Source of the DNA: Shinella sp. UYSO24
GTDB lineage: Bacteria > Pseudomonadota > Alphaproteobacteria > Rhizobiales > Rhizobiaceae
Direction: 5' to 3'
Length of the DNA stretch: 64,000 nt
NCBI GenBank assembly: GCA_902167985.1
Contig: CABHNZ010000001.1
Location: forward strand, 62,001-126,000
Positions 28,199 through 38,010 of this stretch are shown here, in pieces. Within the stretch, counting starts at the first letter, position 1. Each line of letters begins with the position of its first letter. A program made the translations under genes and the position numbers. Under the pieces are notes generated by a model. That model was not told the origin of the DNA. It worked only from the letters and a program-made list of their open reading frames with translations, and made no database searches.

Positions 28199-28984
28199 AT
28201 GTCGAGCCCCTCCTCCACTTCCGATGTCGTGACCGCAGCCATGCTGGCTATCGGCGACGAGCTCTTGTCCGGTCGGACCAAGGACAAGAATATCGGCCAT
28301 CTGGCCGATCTCCTGACGCTGTCCGGCATCGACCTGAAGGAGGTCCGCATCGTTTCCGACGAGGAAGACGATATCGTCGAGGCGCTGAATGCGCTGAGAG
28401 CCAAATATACTTACGTCTTTACCTCCGGCGGCATCGGCCCTACGCATGACGACATTACGGCGGATGCCGTTTCCAAGGCTTTTGGCGTGCCTTGCATCCA
28501 CGAGCCGGAAGCCATGCGGCTTCTGGCGGAGATGTATAAAAGGCGGGAGATGGAGTTTACCGAGGCGCGGCAGCGGATGGCGCGCATGCCTGAAGGGGCA
28601 GCCCATATTCCAAACCCGGTCTCGACCGCTCCGGGCTTCATCATCGGCAATGTCTATGTGATGGCGGGCGTGCCGCAGGTGTTCCAGGCGATGGTCGACA
28701 ATGTCTTGCCGACGCTCAAGTCCGGCGCAAAGGTCCTGTCGCGGGCCATTGCCTGCCCCTATGGCGAGGGCGATATCGGCACGGCACTCGGTGCGGTACA
28801 GAAGGCGCATCCGGAGACCAGTATCGGTTCCTATCCCAAATATGACGGCGCACGGTTCCACACTGAGCTCGTCGTGCGCGCCCGCGATGCGGCCAAGCTC
28901 GAGGCGGCCGCGGAGGCGGTGACGGCGATGATTGCCGAGATTGCCCAGTCGAAAATCGCCACGAACCCGACGGCCGACGCCTGA
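28199..28984 (+). CDS. CinA-like molybdopterin-binding domain protein
   Basis: A 261-aa protein with the N-terminal MoCF-biosynthesis domain of the competence/damage-inducible CinA family (AMLAIGDELLSGRTKDKN, YVFTSGGIGPTHDDITADAV, then PGFIIGNVYVMAGVP). It lacks the C-terminal deamidase domain of full-length CinA. Rhizobial genomes carry this short form. It probably binds a nucleotide-like substrate; its reaction is not established. Intact, and followed by an 11-bp hairpin. Confidence 0.85.
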   Translation: MSSPSSTSDVVTAAMLAIGDELLSGRTKDKNIGHLADLLTLSGIDLKEVRIVSDEEDDIVEALNALRAKYTYVFTSGGIGPTHDDITADAVSKAFGVPCIHEPEAMRLLAEMYKRREMEFTEARQRMARMPEGAAHIPNPVSTAPGFIIGNVYVMAGVPQVFQAMVDNVLPTLKSGAKVLSRAIACPYGEGDIGTALGAVQKAHPETSIGSYPKYDGARFHTELVVRARDAAKLEAAAEAVTAMIAEIAQSKIATNPTADA

Positions 28985-29010
28985 GCCTCGCGTCCGTTTG
29001 GACGATCCTC

Positions 29011-29043
29011 TCCTCATGCGCTTTTTTCGAGGGCGCATGAGGA
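29011..29043 (+). terminator. Hairpin after the CinA-like gene
   Basis: A perfect 11-bp stem (29011-29021 with 29033-29043) with an 11-nt loop that contains six T residues. There is no T run after the stem, so efficiency is uncertain. Confidence 0.55.
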
Positions 29044-29164
29044 GGAATGAAGCCGCAATCCGGCGAACCAATCCTTGACCGGCATCAATGTGCGACACAG
29101 GTTATCATCAGAGACTGAGCAACACACAGGTTCAGTCCGAAGATACGCTTGAGGTAATATCGCC

Positions 29165-30004
29165 ATGGCCTACAAGACCATTCTCACCGTCCTCGACACA
29201 CCGGAAAACGCCCGCCAGATCACCGATTTTGCTCTGTCGCTGGCCGAGACATTTTCTGCGCACCTTATCGGCGTACATGCGGAAATTCTGGCCGCCGTGC
29301 CGCTGATCGCGCCGATGGAGATTCCGGATCCCGCCGCCGTGCAGATGCTGCAGGAAGCGGCCCAGAAAGAAACGACCGAAGTGGCTGAGGTCTTCTCGTC
29401 CAAGGCGACGCGCGAAGGCGTTTCCACCGAATGGCGCAGCTTCATGTCGGCTGCCGGCTATGGCGCAAGCTCGGTGATGGAAACCGCCCGCAGCGCCGAC
29501 CTGATCATCGCCAGCCAGAGCGGTCCGGGCACATCCGACCACAATGCGGATCTCGAAACCTTCCTCTTTGAAAGCGGCAGGCCGCTTCTGCTCGTGCCCT
29601 ATATCATGAAGACCCCGAAGCCGATCCGCCGAGTGCTTGTTGCGTGGAACGGTTCGCGCGAGGCGGCACGCGCCACGTTCGATGCCCTGCCCTTCCTGCA
29701 GGCGGCGGAAAGCGTCGAGATCCTGATCGTCGATCCGCCGGAACGCGGCGACCGCGATCCGCAATTTGCCGGTGCCGAAATTGCCGCCACGCTCTCGCGC
29801 CATGACGTGAAGGTGACGGTGACGACACAGGCAGGCGGCGGCATTACCCCCGCTGCCGCCATCGAGAAGCGGTTGTCGGATGGCAGTATCGACCTTCTGG
29901 TGATGGGCGGCTACGGCCATTCGCGCTGGTGGGAAATGCTCTTCGGCGGCGTGACCCGAAGCGTGCTCGAAACCATGACCGCGATGACGCTGATCTCGCG
30001 GTAA
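29165..30004 (+). CDS. Universal stress protein with two Usp domains
   Basis: A 279-aa tandem UspA protein. Domain 1 begins YKTILTVLDTPENARQI; domain 2 begins at about residue 155 (IRRVLVAWNGSREAARA) and ends with the ATP-binding glycine loop VMGGYGHSRWWEMLFGGVTR. The domain 2 motif fits the ATP-binding Usp subclass. It is a monocistronic gene between two hairpins. Confidence 0.9.
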   Translation: MAYKTILTVLDTPENARQITDFALSLAETFSAHLIGVHAEILAAVPLIAPMEIPDPAAVQMLQEAAQKETTEVAEVFSSKATREGVSTEWRSFMSAAGYGASSVMETARSADLIIASQSGPGTSDHNADLETFLFESGRPLLLVPYIMKTPKPIRRVLVAWNGSREAARATFDALPFLQAAESVEILIVDPPERGDRDPQFAGAEIAATLSRHDVKVTVTTQAGGGITPAAAIEKRLSDGSIDLLVMGGYGHSRWWEMLFGGVTRSVLETMTAMTLISR

Positions 30005-30046
30005 ACGGTCGAGATTATCGGTGGGCAGACCACGTTTCCTCTGACA

Positions 30047-30074
30047 GCACCGGCCGCAGCAAGACGGCCGGTGC
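30047..30074 (+). terminator. Hairpin after the Usp gene
   Basis: A perfect 10-bp stem GCACCGGCCG/CGGCCGGTGC (30047-30056 with 30065-30074), followed within a few bases by TTT. Likely terminator of the universal stress gene. Confidence 0.7.
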
Positions 30075-30214
30075 CGTTTACGACACATGCCGCGCAATTG
30101 TCATGACAGCATAAATTTCATCGACTACGTCTGGCCCTATCCCTGACGGCGAATCCCTCGCCCGGCCCTGCCTTGCGGCAGGACAGGGAAGATGACGGGC
30201 GAGAGACGGCTGGC

Positions 30215-31728
30215 ATGCGATATTTCTTTTCTTCCCATCCGCGGCCCATCGGCCTTTCGGCTCGCACCGCGATTGCGATCATTCTTGGCGTGACGCTCTG
30301 GCGTATCGTCATGCTGGCCTTCAACCAGACCGATCTTTCGTCGATGAGGCGCAATACTGGCTCTGGGGACAGCATCCCGACTTCGGTTATTACTCGAAGC
30401 CGCCGATGATCGGCTGGGTGATCCGGCTCTCCAACCTGATCGGGCAATCGGACGGCACATTCTGGGTGCGGCTGCCGGCGCCGCTGTTTCATATGGCGAC
30501 CTCGCCTCTGCTGATGGGGCTTGCGAAACGCATGATCGGGCGGGACGCGGCTCCGTGGGTCGGCGTCACTTTCGTGACCCTGCCCGCGGTCTCGCTGTCC
30601 TCGGTGCTGATGTCGACGGACACGATCCAGCTTGCCTTCATCGCCGCTGCGATCATTTTCTTCGTCCGACTGACCAAGGCTGCCTCCGTGCCGGCCGCTA
30701 TCGGCCTGGGGCTGTCGCTCGGCCTTGCCTTCATGACGAAATATTCGGTGCTCTTCCTGCTGCCCGGCATTGCCGTCGCCATGCTGACCATGCGTTCGGC
30801 GCGGATCTCGTGGCGCGATACGGCCATTGCCGGGATTGTCGGTGCCATAGTCGTTGCCCCCAATCTCTGGTGGAATGTCACCCATGGCGCCGCCACCGTT
30901 CGCCACACCGAGAGCATTGCCAACTGGAATGTCGGCAGCCACAAGACCCATATCGATATTCTTGACGGTGCAGGTTTCCTTGCCGCGCAGTTCGGCGTCG
31001 TCGGGCCGATCGTGTTTGCGATGATGCTTCTCGCCGGATGGCGGATGATACGAGGCGTGCCTCAGGGCCATGATCAGCACACGGAACAGCAAAGACTGCT
31101 CGCCTGGCTTTCCCTTCCCTGCATTCTCCTCATCACCATCCAGGCGATCTTCGGCGATGCCAACGCCAATTGGGGTGTGCCGGCCTATGTGGCGGGTACC
31201 GTGCTTGCCTGCGCGATGATGATGGGGCTGCCGTGGTGGGTGATGCGTAGCTCGCTCGTCATCAATGCGGTGATCGCCGTTCTCATTCCCCTCCTCACCG
31301 TCTTTCCCTACACGCTCAGACTGCCGAATGGCGATCTCGTGATGAAGCGCTATGTCGGGCGAAGCGCCGTCAGCCAGTTCATCGCCGAGACGGCGGCGAA
31401 GGAGAAGATCGACATTCTGGTTGCCGGGGATCGCGGCATTCTGGCGGATCTCTTCTATACGCTGCGCGACCGGCCGCTGACGATCTATGCCAAGCCGCGG
31501 GATGGTTTTCCGGAAAGCTATTACGAGCAGATGTTCCCGCTGCCGGCGGCAACCGGCGGGCCGGTTCTCTATGCCGCAACGTCCATCCTCACCTGCGAAG
31601 GCGTGCCGGCGGAGGTCGTCGGGCGATGGGCGGTGCCCTATGGCTATCGGCGCGGCAGCATCATCTATGTGCAGAAGGTGACGCCCAATTGCCTGATGCC
31701 GGCAACCCAGGCGCTCGCCATGCGGTAG
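30215..31728 (+). CDS. ArnT/PMT-like membrane glycosyltransferase, one deletion
   Basis: Predicted polyprenyl-phosphate-dependent sugar transferase (GT39/GT83 type) with about ten membrane helices. The first periplasmic loop should read VDEAQYWLWGQHPDFGYYS, with the acidic residue typical of the catalytic loop, followed by KPPMIGWVIRLS. The frame breaks just before this near 30337; restoring a T (TTTT) repairs it. Later blocks MTKYSVLFLLPGIAVAML and WGVPAYVAGTVLACAMM are helices. It could decorate lipid A or a surface polysaccharide; the substrate cannot be told. An upstream in-frame ATG at 30173 is an alternative start. Confidence 0.83.
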
Positions 31729-31848
31729 CCGGTCAGGGCGCCCGTAAAATCTCCGGTGGCGAACGGCAAATCGCATCACGCTTGCCAGAATGGCGGCAAA
31801 CCCGCTATGAGCGATGACTTATCAACCCTCGCTCACGGCAGATCGACC

Positions 31849-32345
31849 ATGTCTCTTCCCGACAAAGCCTTTCCCGTTTCCTGGGACCAGTTCCACCGCG
31901 ATGCCCGCGCGCTTGCCTGGCGCCTCTCCGGTCTCGGTCAGGATTTCCGCGCCATCGTCTGCATTACCCGTGGCGGCCTCGTGCCGGCGGCGATCATTCG
32001 CGCGAACTCAATATTCGCCTGATCGACACGGTCTGCATCGCCACCCGCCATGATTATGTGGATCAGGGCGAAACCGTGCTGCTCAAGGGCATCTCGCCCG
32101 AGCTTCTGGAAAACGGCGGCGAAGGCGTGCTGGTCGTCGACGACCTGACCGATACCGGCAAGACGGCGCTCGAAGTGCGGGCCATGCTGCCCAAGGCACA
32201 TTTCGCCTGCGTCTATGCAAAACCGTCGGGTGTGCCGACGATCGATACATTCGTGACCGAAGTCTCGCAGGACACCTGGATCTATTTCCCCTGGGACATG
32301 GGCTTCACCTATCAGGAGCCGATCGCCAAGGGCCATCGCGGCTAA
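31849..32345 (+). CDS. gpt: Xanthine phosphoribosyltransferase, one deletion
   Basis: Purine salvage enzyme making XMP/GMP from PRPP. The start [19 protein letters not shown] matches the family opening VTWD. Motifs are [11 protein letters not shown], and the PRPP loop [17 protein letters not shown]; the end [17 protein letters not shown] is characteristic of Gpt. The frame breaks near 31998; restoring a G gives [15 protein letters not shown]. Length is then about 166 aa, as expected. An in-frame ATG at 31807 is possible but less like the family. Confidence 0.9.
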
Positions 32346-33072
32346 GACCCACAAGATCTGGTGGTGCTGCAGCGCGCGGCGCCCATGCCACCTTTTCCAC
32401 ATGTGTCCCGACAGGTCTCCGGCCGGCCCCTATATATTGGGCTGGCCATTTTTTTTGCGGCGAAACTTCGCCCAGGGCAGGCTCAAGATATTGATCCGCG
32501 TCGAGGATCCCCCAAGGTCAGGTCTTGACCTGCCCCGCCTCACGTAACGTCAGCGCCCGTATTTTCCCGTCATCGACCCGTCATCAGGCTGTCAAGAACC
32601 CTTTGGCGACAAAAAATTCGCGGTGGAAAAACGCATGCTGCGACACCTGTTACCGATATGTCTCAATATGGCCTGAGACAGGCGGAAATGCAGGGGTTCC
32701 GTGGCCTTGCTTTGCCGCTTTCACGCCACAATCAACGTGAGCCGATGTCACAGTCGCACGAGAGGCTTTCGCCAAGGCCTTGAGATTCTTGACTGATTCG
32801 TCGTCCCCGTTATCCACAGCCAAAAAGCACAATATCTTGTGGTTAAGAAAGTCCTGCGAACTACGGCTTGACCGAATCACACCCCATTTGCGATGAAGAG
32901 ACCATGTTGCGGCGGCGACTGAACCGGGAGTAACGAGGCCGGTTCCTTCATCGAGTATCACGGAAAAATACAGGTGCCAGCGCGTCCATGACGGATGCCT
33001 GACAGCGGATATCCGTGTGCGCTCGAAAGCCAGCCGCGAAGTCGATTTTGATCTGGTGGAAATCATTCTTTA
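32346..33072. other. Long non-coding stretch upstream of nrdJ
   Basis: About 730 bases with no ORF that looks coding on either strand. Base composition is less GC-rich than the surroundings and codon bias is absent. I looked for a B12 riboswitch (relevant to nrdJ) and did not find the conserved B12-box core. A short run of eight T residues lies near 32450, which could end gpt transcription. Confidence 0.55.
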
Positions 33073-33119
33073 ACACTATATTTAGTGTTGCCGGACACCA
33101 TCGACACAAGATACAGGTT
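33073..33119 (+). promoter_or_regulatory. Pair of NrdR boxes upstream of nrdJ
   Basis: Box 1 at 33073-33088 reads ACACTATATTTAGTGT, 15 of 16 positions of the NrdR consensus (ACACWATATATWGTGT). Box 2 at 33104-33119 reads ACACAAGATACAGGTT, 12 of 16. Their starts are 31 bp apart, the usual spacing of paired NrdR sites on one face of DNA. They lie 120-166 bp before the nrdJ start, so the ATP/dATP-sensing repressor NrdR probably controls this gene. Confidence 0.8.
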
Positions 33120-33238
33120 GGCATCGATTAGAGATGAATCACCTGATCAATGAATTTCAGCCGGCTGCCCATGATGGCGAGCTGCCGGACCGGATATTTG
33201 CGCCCGCAGCGCGGGACAACAGACGAGGGAAAAGGCAA

Positions 33239-36200
33239 ATGCGTATCGAACGTCGTTTCACGAAAGCCGGAAAAGGCGCCTATGCGGAAATCGAATTCCG
33301 CAAGGCGGTGAGCGAGATCCGCAATCCCGATGGTTCCATCGTATTCCGCCTGGCCGATATCGACGTGCCGGCGCAGTTCTCGCAGGTCGCGACCGACGTT
33401 CTGGCGCAGAAGTATTTCCGCAAGGCCGGCGTTCCGAAGATCCTGAAGAAGGTCGAGGAAAACAATGTTCCTTCCTTCCTGTGGCGTTCGGTTGCCGATG
33501 AAAAGGCGATGAAGGACCTGCCCGAGAACGAGCGCTACGGCTCGGAAGTCGATGCGCGCCAGGTCTTCACGCGTCTGGCCGGCACCTGGGCTTACTGGGG
33601 CTGGAAGGGCGGCTATTTCACGTCGGAAGAAGATGCCTCGGCCTTCATGGACGAGCTTGCCTATATGCTCGCCACCCAGCGCGTCGCCCCGAACTCGCCG
33701 CAGTGGTTCAACACCGGTCTTCATTGGGCCTATGGCATTGATGGCCCCGGCCAGGGCCATTTCTATGTCGACCCGTTCACCGGCAAGCTGACCAAGTCCA
33801 AGTCTGCCTATGAGCATCCGCAGCCGCATGCCTGCTTCATCCAGTCCGTCGGCGACGATCTCGTCAACGAAGGCGGCATCATGGACCTGTGGGTTCGCGA
33901 AGCGCGCCTCTTCAAGTACGGCTCCGGCACCGGCTCGAACTTCTCCCACCTGCGCGGCGAAGGCGAAAAGCTTTCGGGCGGCGGCCGTTCGTCCGGCCTG
34001 ATGAGCTTCCTCAAGATCGGCGACCGTGCGGCGGGCGCGATCAAGTCCGGCGGCACGACCCGTCGTGCGGCCAAGATGGTCGTCGTCGATATCGACCATC
34101 CGGATATCGAGGAATACATCAACTGGAAGGTCAAGGAAGAGCAGAAGGTTGCCGCTCTCGTGACCGGCTCGAAGATCGTCGCCAAGCACCTGAAGGCGAT
34201 CATGAAGGCCTGCGTCAACTGCGAGGCTGACGGCGATGATTGCTACGACCCGCTGAAGAACCCGGCCCTGAAGCGCGAAATCCGCGCTGCCAAGAAGGAT
34301 CTGGTTCCGGAAAACTACGTCAAGCGCGTCATCCAGTTCGCCCAGCAGGGCTACAAGGATCTCGAATTCAAGACCTATGACACGGATTGGGATTCGGAAG
34401 CCTACCTCACGGTCTCCGGCCAGAACTCCAACAACTCCGTCTCGCTGAAGGACGATTTTCTGCGCGCCGTGGAAAATGGTGGTGACTGGAACCTGACCGC
34501 CCGCAAGGACGGCCGCGTGATGAAGACGCTGAAGGCCAAGGATCTCTGGGAACAGATTTCCTATGCCGCATGGGCATCCGCCGATCCGGGTATCCACTTC
34601 AACACGACGATGAACGACTGGCACACGTCGCCGGCCGGCGGCCCGATCCGCGGCTCGAACCCGTGCTCGGAATACATGTTCCTCGACGACACGGCCTGCA
34701 ACCTTGCCTCGCTCAACCTTCTCCAGTTCAAGGACAAGGCGACGAAGAACATCGCGATCGCAGACTACGAACATGCCGTTCGTCTGTGGACCGTCGTGCT
34801 CGAAGTCTCGGTGATGATGGCGCAGTTCCCGTCGAAGGAAATTGCCGAACTCTCCTACCAGTACCGCACGCTCGGCCTCGGCTATGCCAATATCGGCGGC
34901 TTCCTGATGTCTTCGGGCATTCCGTATGACTCGAAGGAAGGCCGTGCGATTGCCGGTTCGCTGACCGCGATCATGACCGGTATCTGCTACGCAACCTCTG
35001 CCGAAATCGCCTCCGAACTCGGCCCCTTCCCGAATTCGCGCCGAACCGCGAAAGCATGCTGCGCGTCATGCGCAACCATCGCCGCGCAGCCTATGGCGAG
35101 ACCTCGGGCTACGAGCAGCTCTCGGTCAACCCGGTTCCGCTCTACCATTCGGAAAACCCGGACCAGACGCTGGTCGTCCATGCCAAGGCTGCATGGGACA
35201 AGGCGCTGGAACTTGGTGAGAAGCACGGCTACCGCAACGCCCAGACGACCGTTATCGCGCCGACCGGCACGATCGGCCTCGTGATGGATTGCGACACGAC
35301 CGGCATCGAGCCCGACTTCGCCCTGGTGAAGTTCAAGAAGCTCGCCGGCGGCGGCTATTTCAAGATCATCAACCGCGCCGTTCCGGATGCACTGCGTTCG
35401 CTCGGCTATTCGGAAAGCCAGATCGCCGAGATCGAAGCCTACGCAGTGGGCCACGGCAACCTCAACCAGGCTCCGGGCGTCAACCCGTCGACGCTGAAGG
35501 CCAAGGGCTTTACCGACGAGAAGATCGAAGCCGTCAACGGCGCCTGAAGAGCGCCTTCGACATCAAGTTCGTCTTCAACCAGTGGACGCTTGGCGCAGAC
35601 TTCCTCAAGGAGACGCTCAAGGTTTCCGACGAGCAGCTCGGCGACATGAGCTTCAACCTTCTGGAGCATCTCGGCTTTGCCAAGAAGGACATCGAGGCTG
35701 CAAACGTTCACGTCTGCGGTGCGATGACGCTGGAGGGCGCGCCGTTCCTGAAGGACGAGCATCTCGCCGTCTTCGATTGCGCCAACCCCTGCGGCAAGAT
35801 CGGCAAGCGTTATCTCTCGGTCGAAAGCCATATCCGCATGATGGCGGCTGCCCAGCCGTTCATCTCGGGCGCGATCTCCAAGACGATCAACATGCCGAAC
35901 GAGGCAACCGTCGAAGATTGCGGCGCAGCCTACATGCTGTCCTGGAAGCTGGCGCTGAAGGCAAACGCCCTCTACCGTGACGGCTCGAAGCTGTCGCAGC
36001 CGCTGAATGCCTCGCTGATCGACGAAGACGATGCGGAAGAGGCAATCGAGGAACTGGTTGCCCAGCCGACCGCAGCCCAGGCCGTGCAGATCACCGAAAA
36101 GATCGTGGAACGCGTCATCGAGCGCGTCACCCGCGAGCGCGAAAAGCTGCCGAACCGTCGTCAGGGCTATACCCAGAAGGCGAATGTCGGTGGACACAAG

Positions 36201-37043
36201 GTCTATCTGCGCACCGGCGAATTCGGCGATGGCCGCATCGGCGAGATCTTCATCGACATGCACAAGGAAGGCGCCGCCTTCCGTGCGATGATGAACAACT
36301 TTGCCATCGCGATCTCGCTGGGTCTCCAGTATGGCGTGCCGCTCGAAGAATATGTGGAGGCCTTCACCTTCACCAAGTTCGAGCCGGCCGGCATCGTGAC
36401 CGGAAACGACGCGATCAAGAACGCCACGTCGATCCTCGACTACGTGTTCCGCGAACTCGCCGTCTCTTATCTCGGCCGTCACGATCTGGCGCATGTCGAT
36501 ACGTCGGACTTCTCCAACACGGCGCTCGGCAAGGGTATTCAGGAAGGCAAGACGCAGCTCGTTTCGACCGGCTGGACGCGCGGCTACAAGCCGACGCTCA
36601 TCCAGGGCGGCCAGAAGGGCGCTTCCGGTTCGGAAGCCAAGGGTTCGGCCACCGCCGCTCCTGCCCGCGCCTCTGCGACCGTGACGTCTTTCGCCGGCTC
36701 TGCCGCCCGCAAGCTGGAGCCGACGATCGCCGCCTCGACCTCGGAAGTGGTTTCCTTCAAGCGCGATTATGAAGAGCGCGCCAAGGAACTGGCCGAAGAG
36801 ATCGCCGAGGAGATCGTCAGCGAAGAAAAGCAGGTCGCGACCGCGCTGTTCTCCGACAAGGCCGCAGCCGACGCATCCGCCGCCAAGACGGAAGCCAAGA
36901 AGGTGGAAAACGAACGCCGCATGCGCTCGATCGCCCAGGGCTATACCGGCAACATGTGCTCCGAGTGCCAGAATTTCACGATGGTGCGCAACGGCACCTG
37001 CGAGAAGTGCGACACCTGCGGCGCGACGAGCGGGTGCTCTTGA
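33239..37043 (+). CDS. nrdJ: Vitamin B12-dependent (class II) ribonucleotide reductase, two deletions
   Basis: Makes deoxyribonucleotides with adenosylcobalamin, needing no oxygen. I start at [18 protein letters not shown], with GAGGGA and AAAGG upstream, rather than the ORF start 35 codons earlier. The catalytic region includes [20 protein letters not shown]; a C-terminal zinc/redox tail reads MCSECQNF then [15 protein letters not shown] Lys/Ala/Glu-rich linker precedes this tail. The frame breaks near 35034 ([15 protein letters not shown] needs one T) and near 35543 ([15 protein letters not shown] needs one C). About 1268 aa in total, the normal size of the long alphaproteobacterial NrdJ. 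Two NrdR boxes lie upstream. Confidence 0.95.
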
Positions 37044-37234
37044 ACACTATTGATCGAAGTTCTAGCCCGCCACTAGGATGACATTGACCTAGCATGTCGG
37101 CGGCGTAATGAAGCGTTTCCCCGGCTGTTTCTACCGTCGGGGAAACCAAAAACTGCTCATCGCTGAAAGAACAAGAGACGACACCCAGACAAGTACCGCG
37201 AGAACCATATAAACTTCTGTAAGGGATTGAATAA

Positions 37235-37549
37235 ATGACCCAGCATTTTTTCAACAATGGGGGCAAATGGATTGCCTTCAGACGCTCTCCCGATGACAGG
37301 TACCTGTTTGACACTAGCGGCAAATGGGTCGGCTGGTTTCCTTGGGGTGATAGCGATGCAGTCGATACGACCGGTGCCTATCTTGGTTCCATCTTCGGCA
37401 ACCGCCTCTTGAGGAAAACCTCCGTGCCATATCGAGGGTACCCAGGTTATCCGGGTTATCCGGGCTACCCTGGTTATCCGGGCTATCCGGGTTACGCAGG
37501 ATATGCTGGGTACGTGGCTGGGACAGTAGACGTGAGGCTCAGTGGCTAA
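37235..37549 (+). CDS. 4-fold beta-flower protein with Gly-Tyr-Pro repeat tail
   Basis: A 104-aa protein whose first 65 residues fit the small 4-fold beta-flower domain: FFNNGGKWIAFRRSPDDRYL, FDTSGKWVGWFPWGDSDAV and DTTGAYLGSIFGNRLL, each a repeat with W/Y and G at turns. The tail is built of PGY/AGY triplets (about residues 68-93). Codon use is less GC-biased than its neighbours, suggesting recent arrival. No signal peptide or membrane helix. Function unknown. Confidence 0.65.
   Translation: MTQHFFNNGGKWIAFRRSPDDRYLFDTSGKWVGWFPWGDSDAVDTTGAYLGSIFGNRLLRKTSVPYRGYPGYPGYPGYPGYPGYPGYAGYAGYVAGTVDVRLSG
37431..37515 (+). repeat. 9-bp tandem repeats coding the PGY tail
   Basis: About nine imperfect units of the form GGNTAYCCN in frame with the Gly-Tyr-Pro tail. 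Units differ at wobble positions (GGTTATCCG, GGCTACCCT), so the array is partly decayed at DNA level while the peptide is kept. Confidence 0.8.
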
Positions 37550-38010
37550 CTCAAGCTTCACCATAGCCGGAGCGGGCGAACTATATTTCGCAGAATTTCA
37601 ACGAGCTAATGGAAGTGCTGTAACCGCATGGACTTGGTCGCCGACCTGTCCACTATCCTGACATTCACGAAGGAGGCGCTGCCGATCGTCCCGCGGCTTG
37701 GCTAAACGCATCTCAACTCGCTGCCCTTGCAGATTGAATGAGCCTCTGGTGACTGCCATTGCAGCCCGCCCCTCTCATAACGTCCTCGTGATGCACCACT
37801 TTGGCGCGCACAACCGCCCATCAACCTCCTGTTAGCAATTCATTGACCATAATTGCCCGCAGTTGCATGCGGGTGCGGATCTATCTTCCCCTCGCCTCTG
37901 CCTTCTTGTCGAAGCGTCCAGTCGAGTGGGTTTGTCTGTTGTCCGAGTTGCCGAACATTTCTTCTTGCGGTCCTCTGCCGGGTGGCCCTGTCGGTTTTCT
38001 GAAGCCTTTC
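37550..38010. other. Intergenic stretch, no supported gene
   Basis: About 460 bases between the beta-flower gene and the DUF882 peptidase. The ORF that runs through its right half belongs to the DUF882 frame but lacks coding character before about 38000. I see no RNA gene here. Confidence 0.45.

Noticed and set aside
30118..31779. Long minus-strand ORF (553 codons) opposite the glycosyltransferase gene
   Set aside because: It mirrors the third-position GC bias of the plus-strand gene, is rich in Arg, His, Asp and Gly without any domain, and the plus strand holds a clear GT39/83-type protein.
32650..33066. 138-codon minus-strand ORF upstream of nrdJ
   Set aside because: No coding bias, no ribosome binding site, and it ends at the NrdR box region; better read as non-coding.
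32346..33238. Cobalamin riboswitch upstream of nrdJ
   Set aside because: I looked for the conserved B12-box core and paired elements and did not find them; NrdR boxes explain regulation.
33128..34774. Long minus-strand ORF opposite nrdJ
   Set aside because: Shadow frame of a highly conserved gene; no recognisable motif and no ribosome binding site.
34561..35543. Intein or programmed frameshift in nrdJ
   Set aside because: No intein motifs are seen, and both breaks lack a slippery site; each is repaired by one base in a short homopolymer.
37431..37515. CRISPR-like or minisatellite array
   Set aside because: Units are 9 bp, directly adjacent and in frame, coding Gly-Tyr-Pro; there are no spacers and no cas genes.
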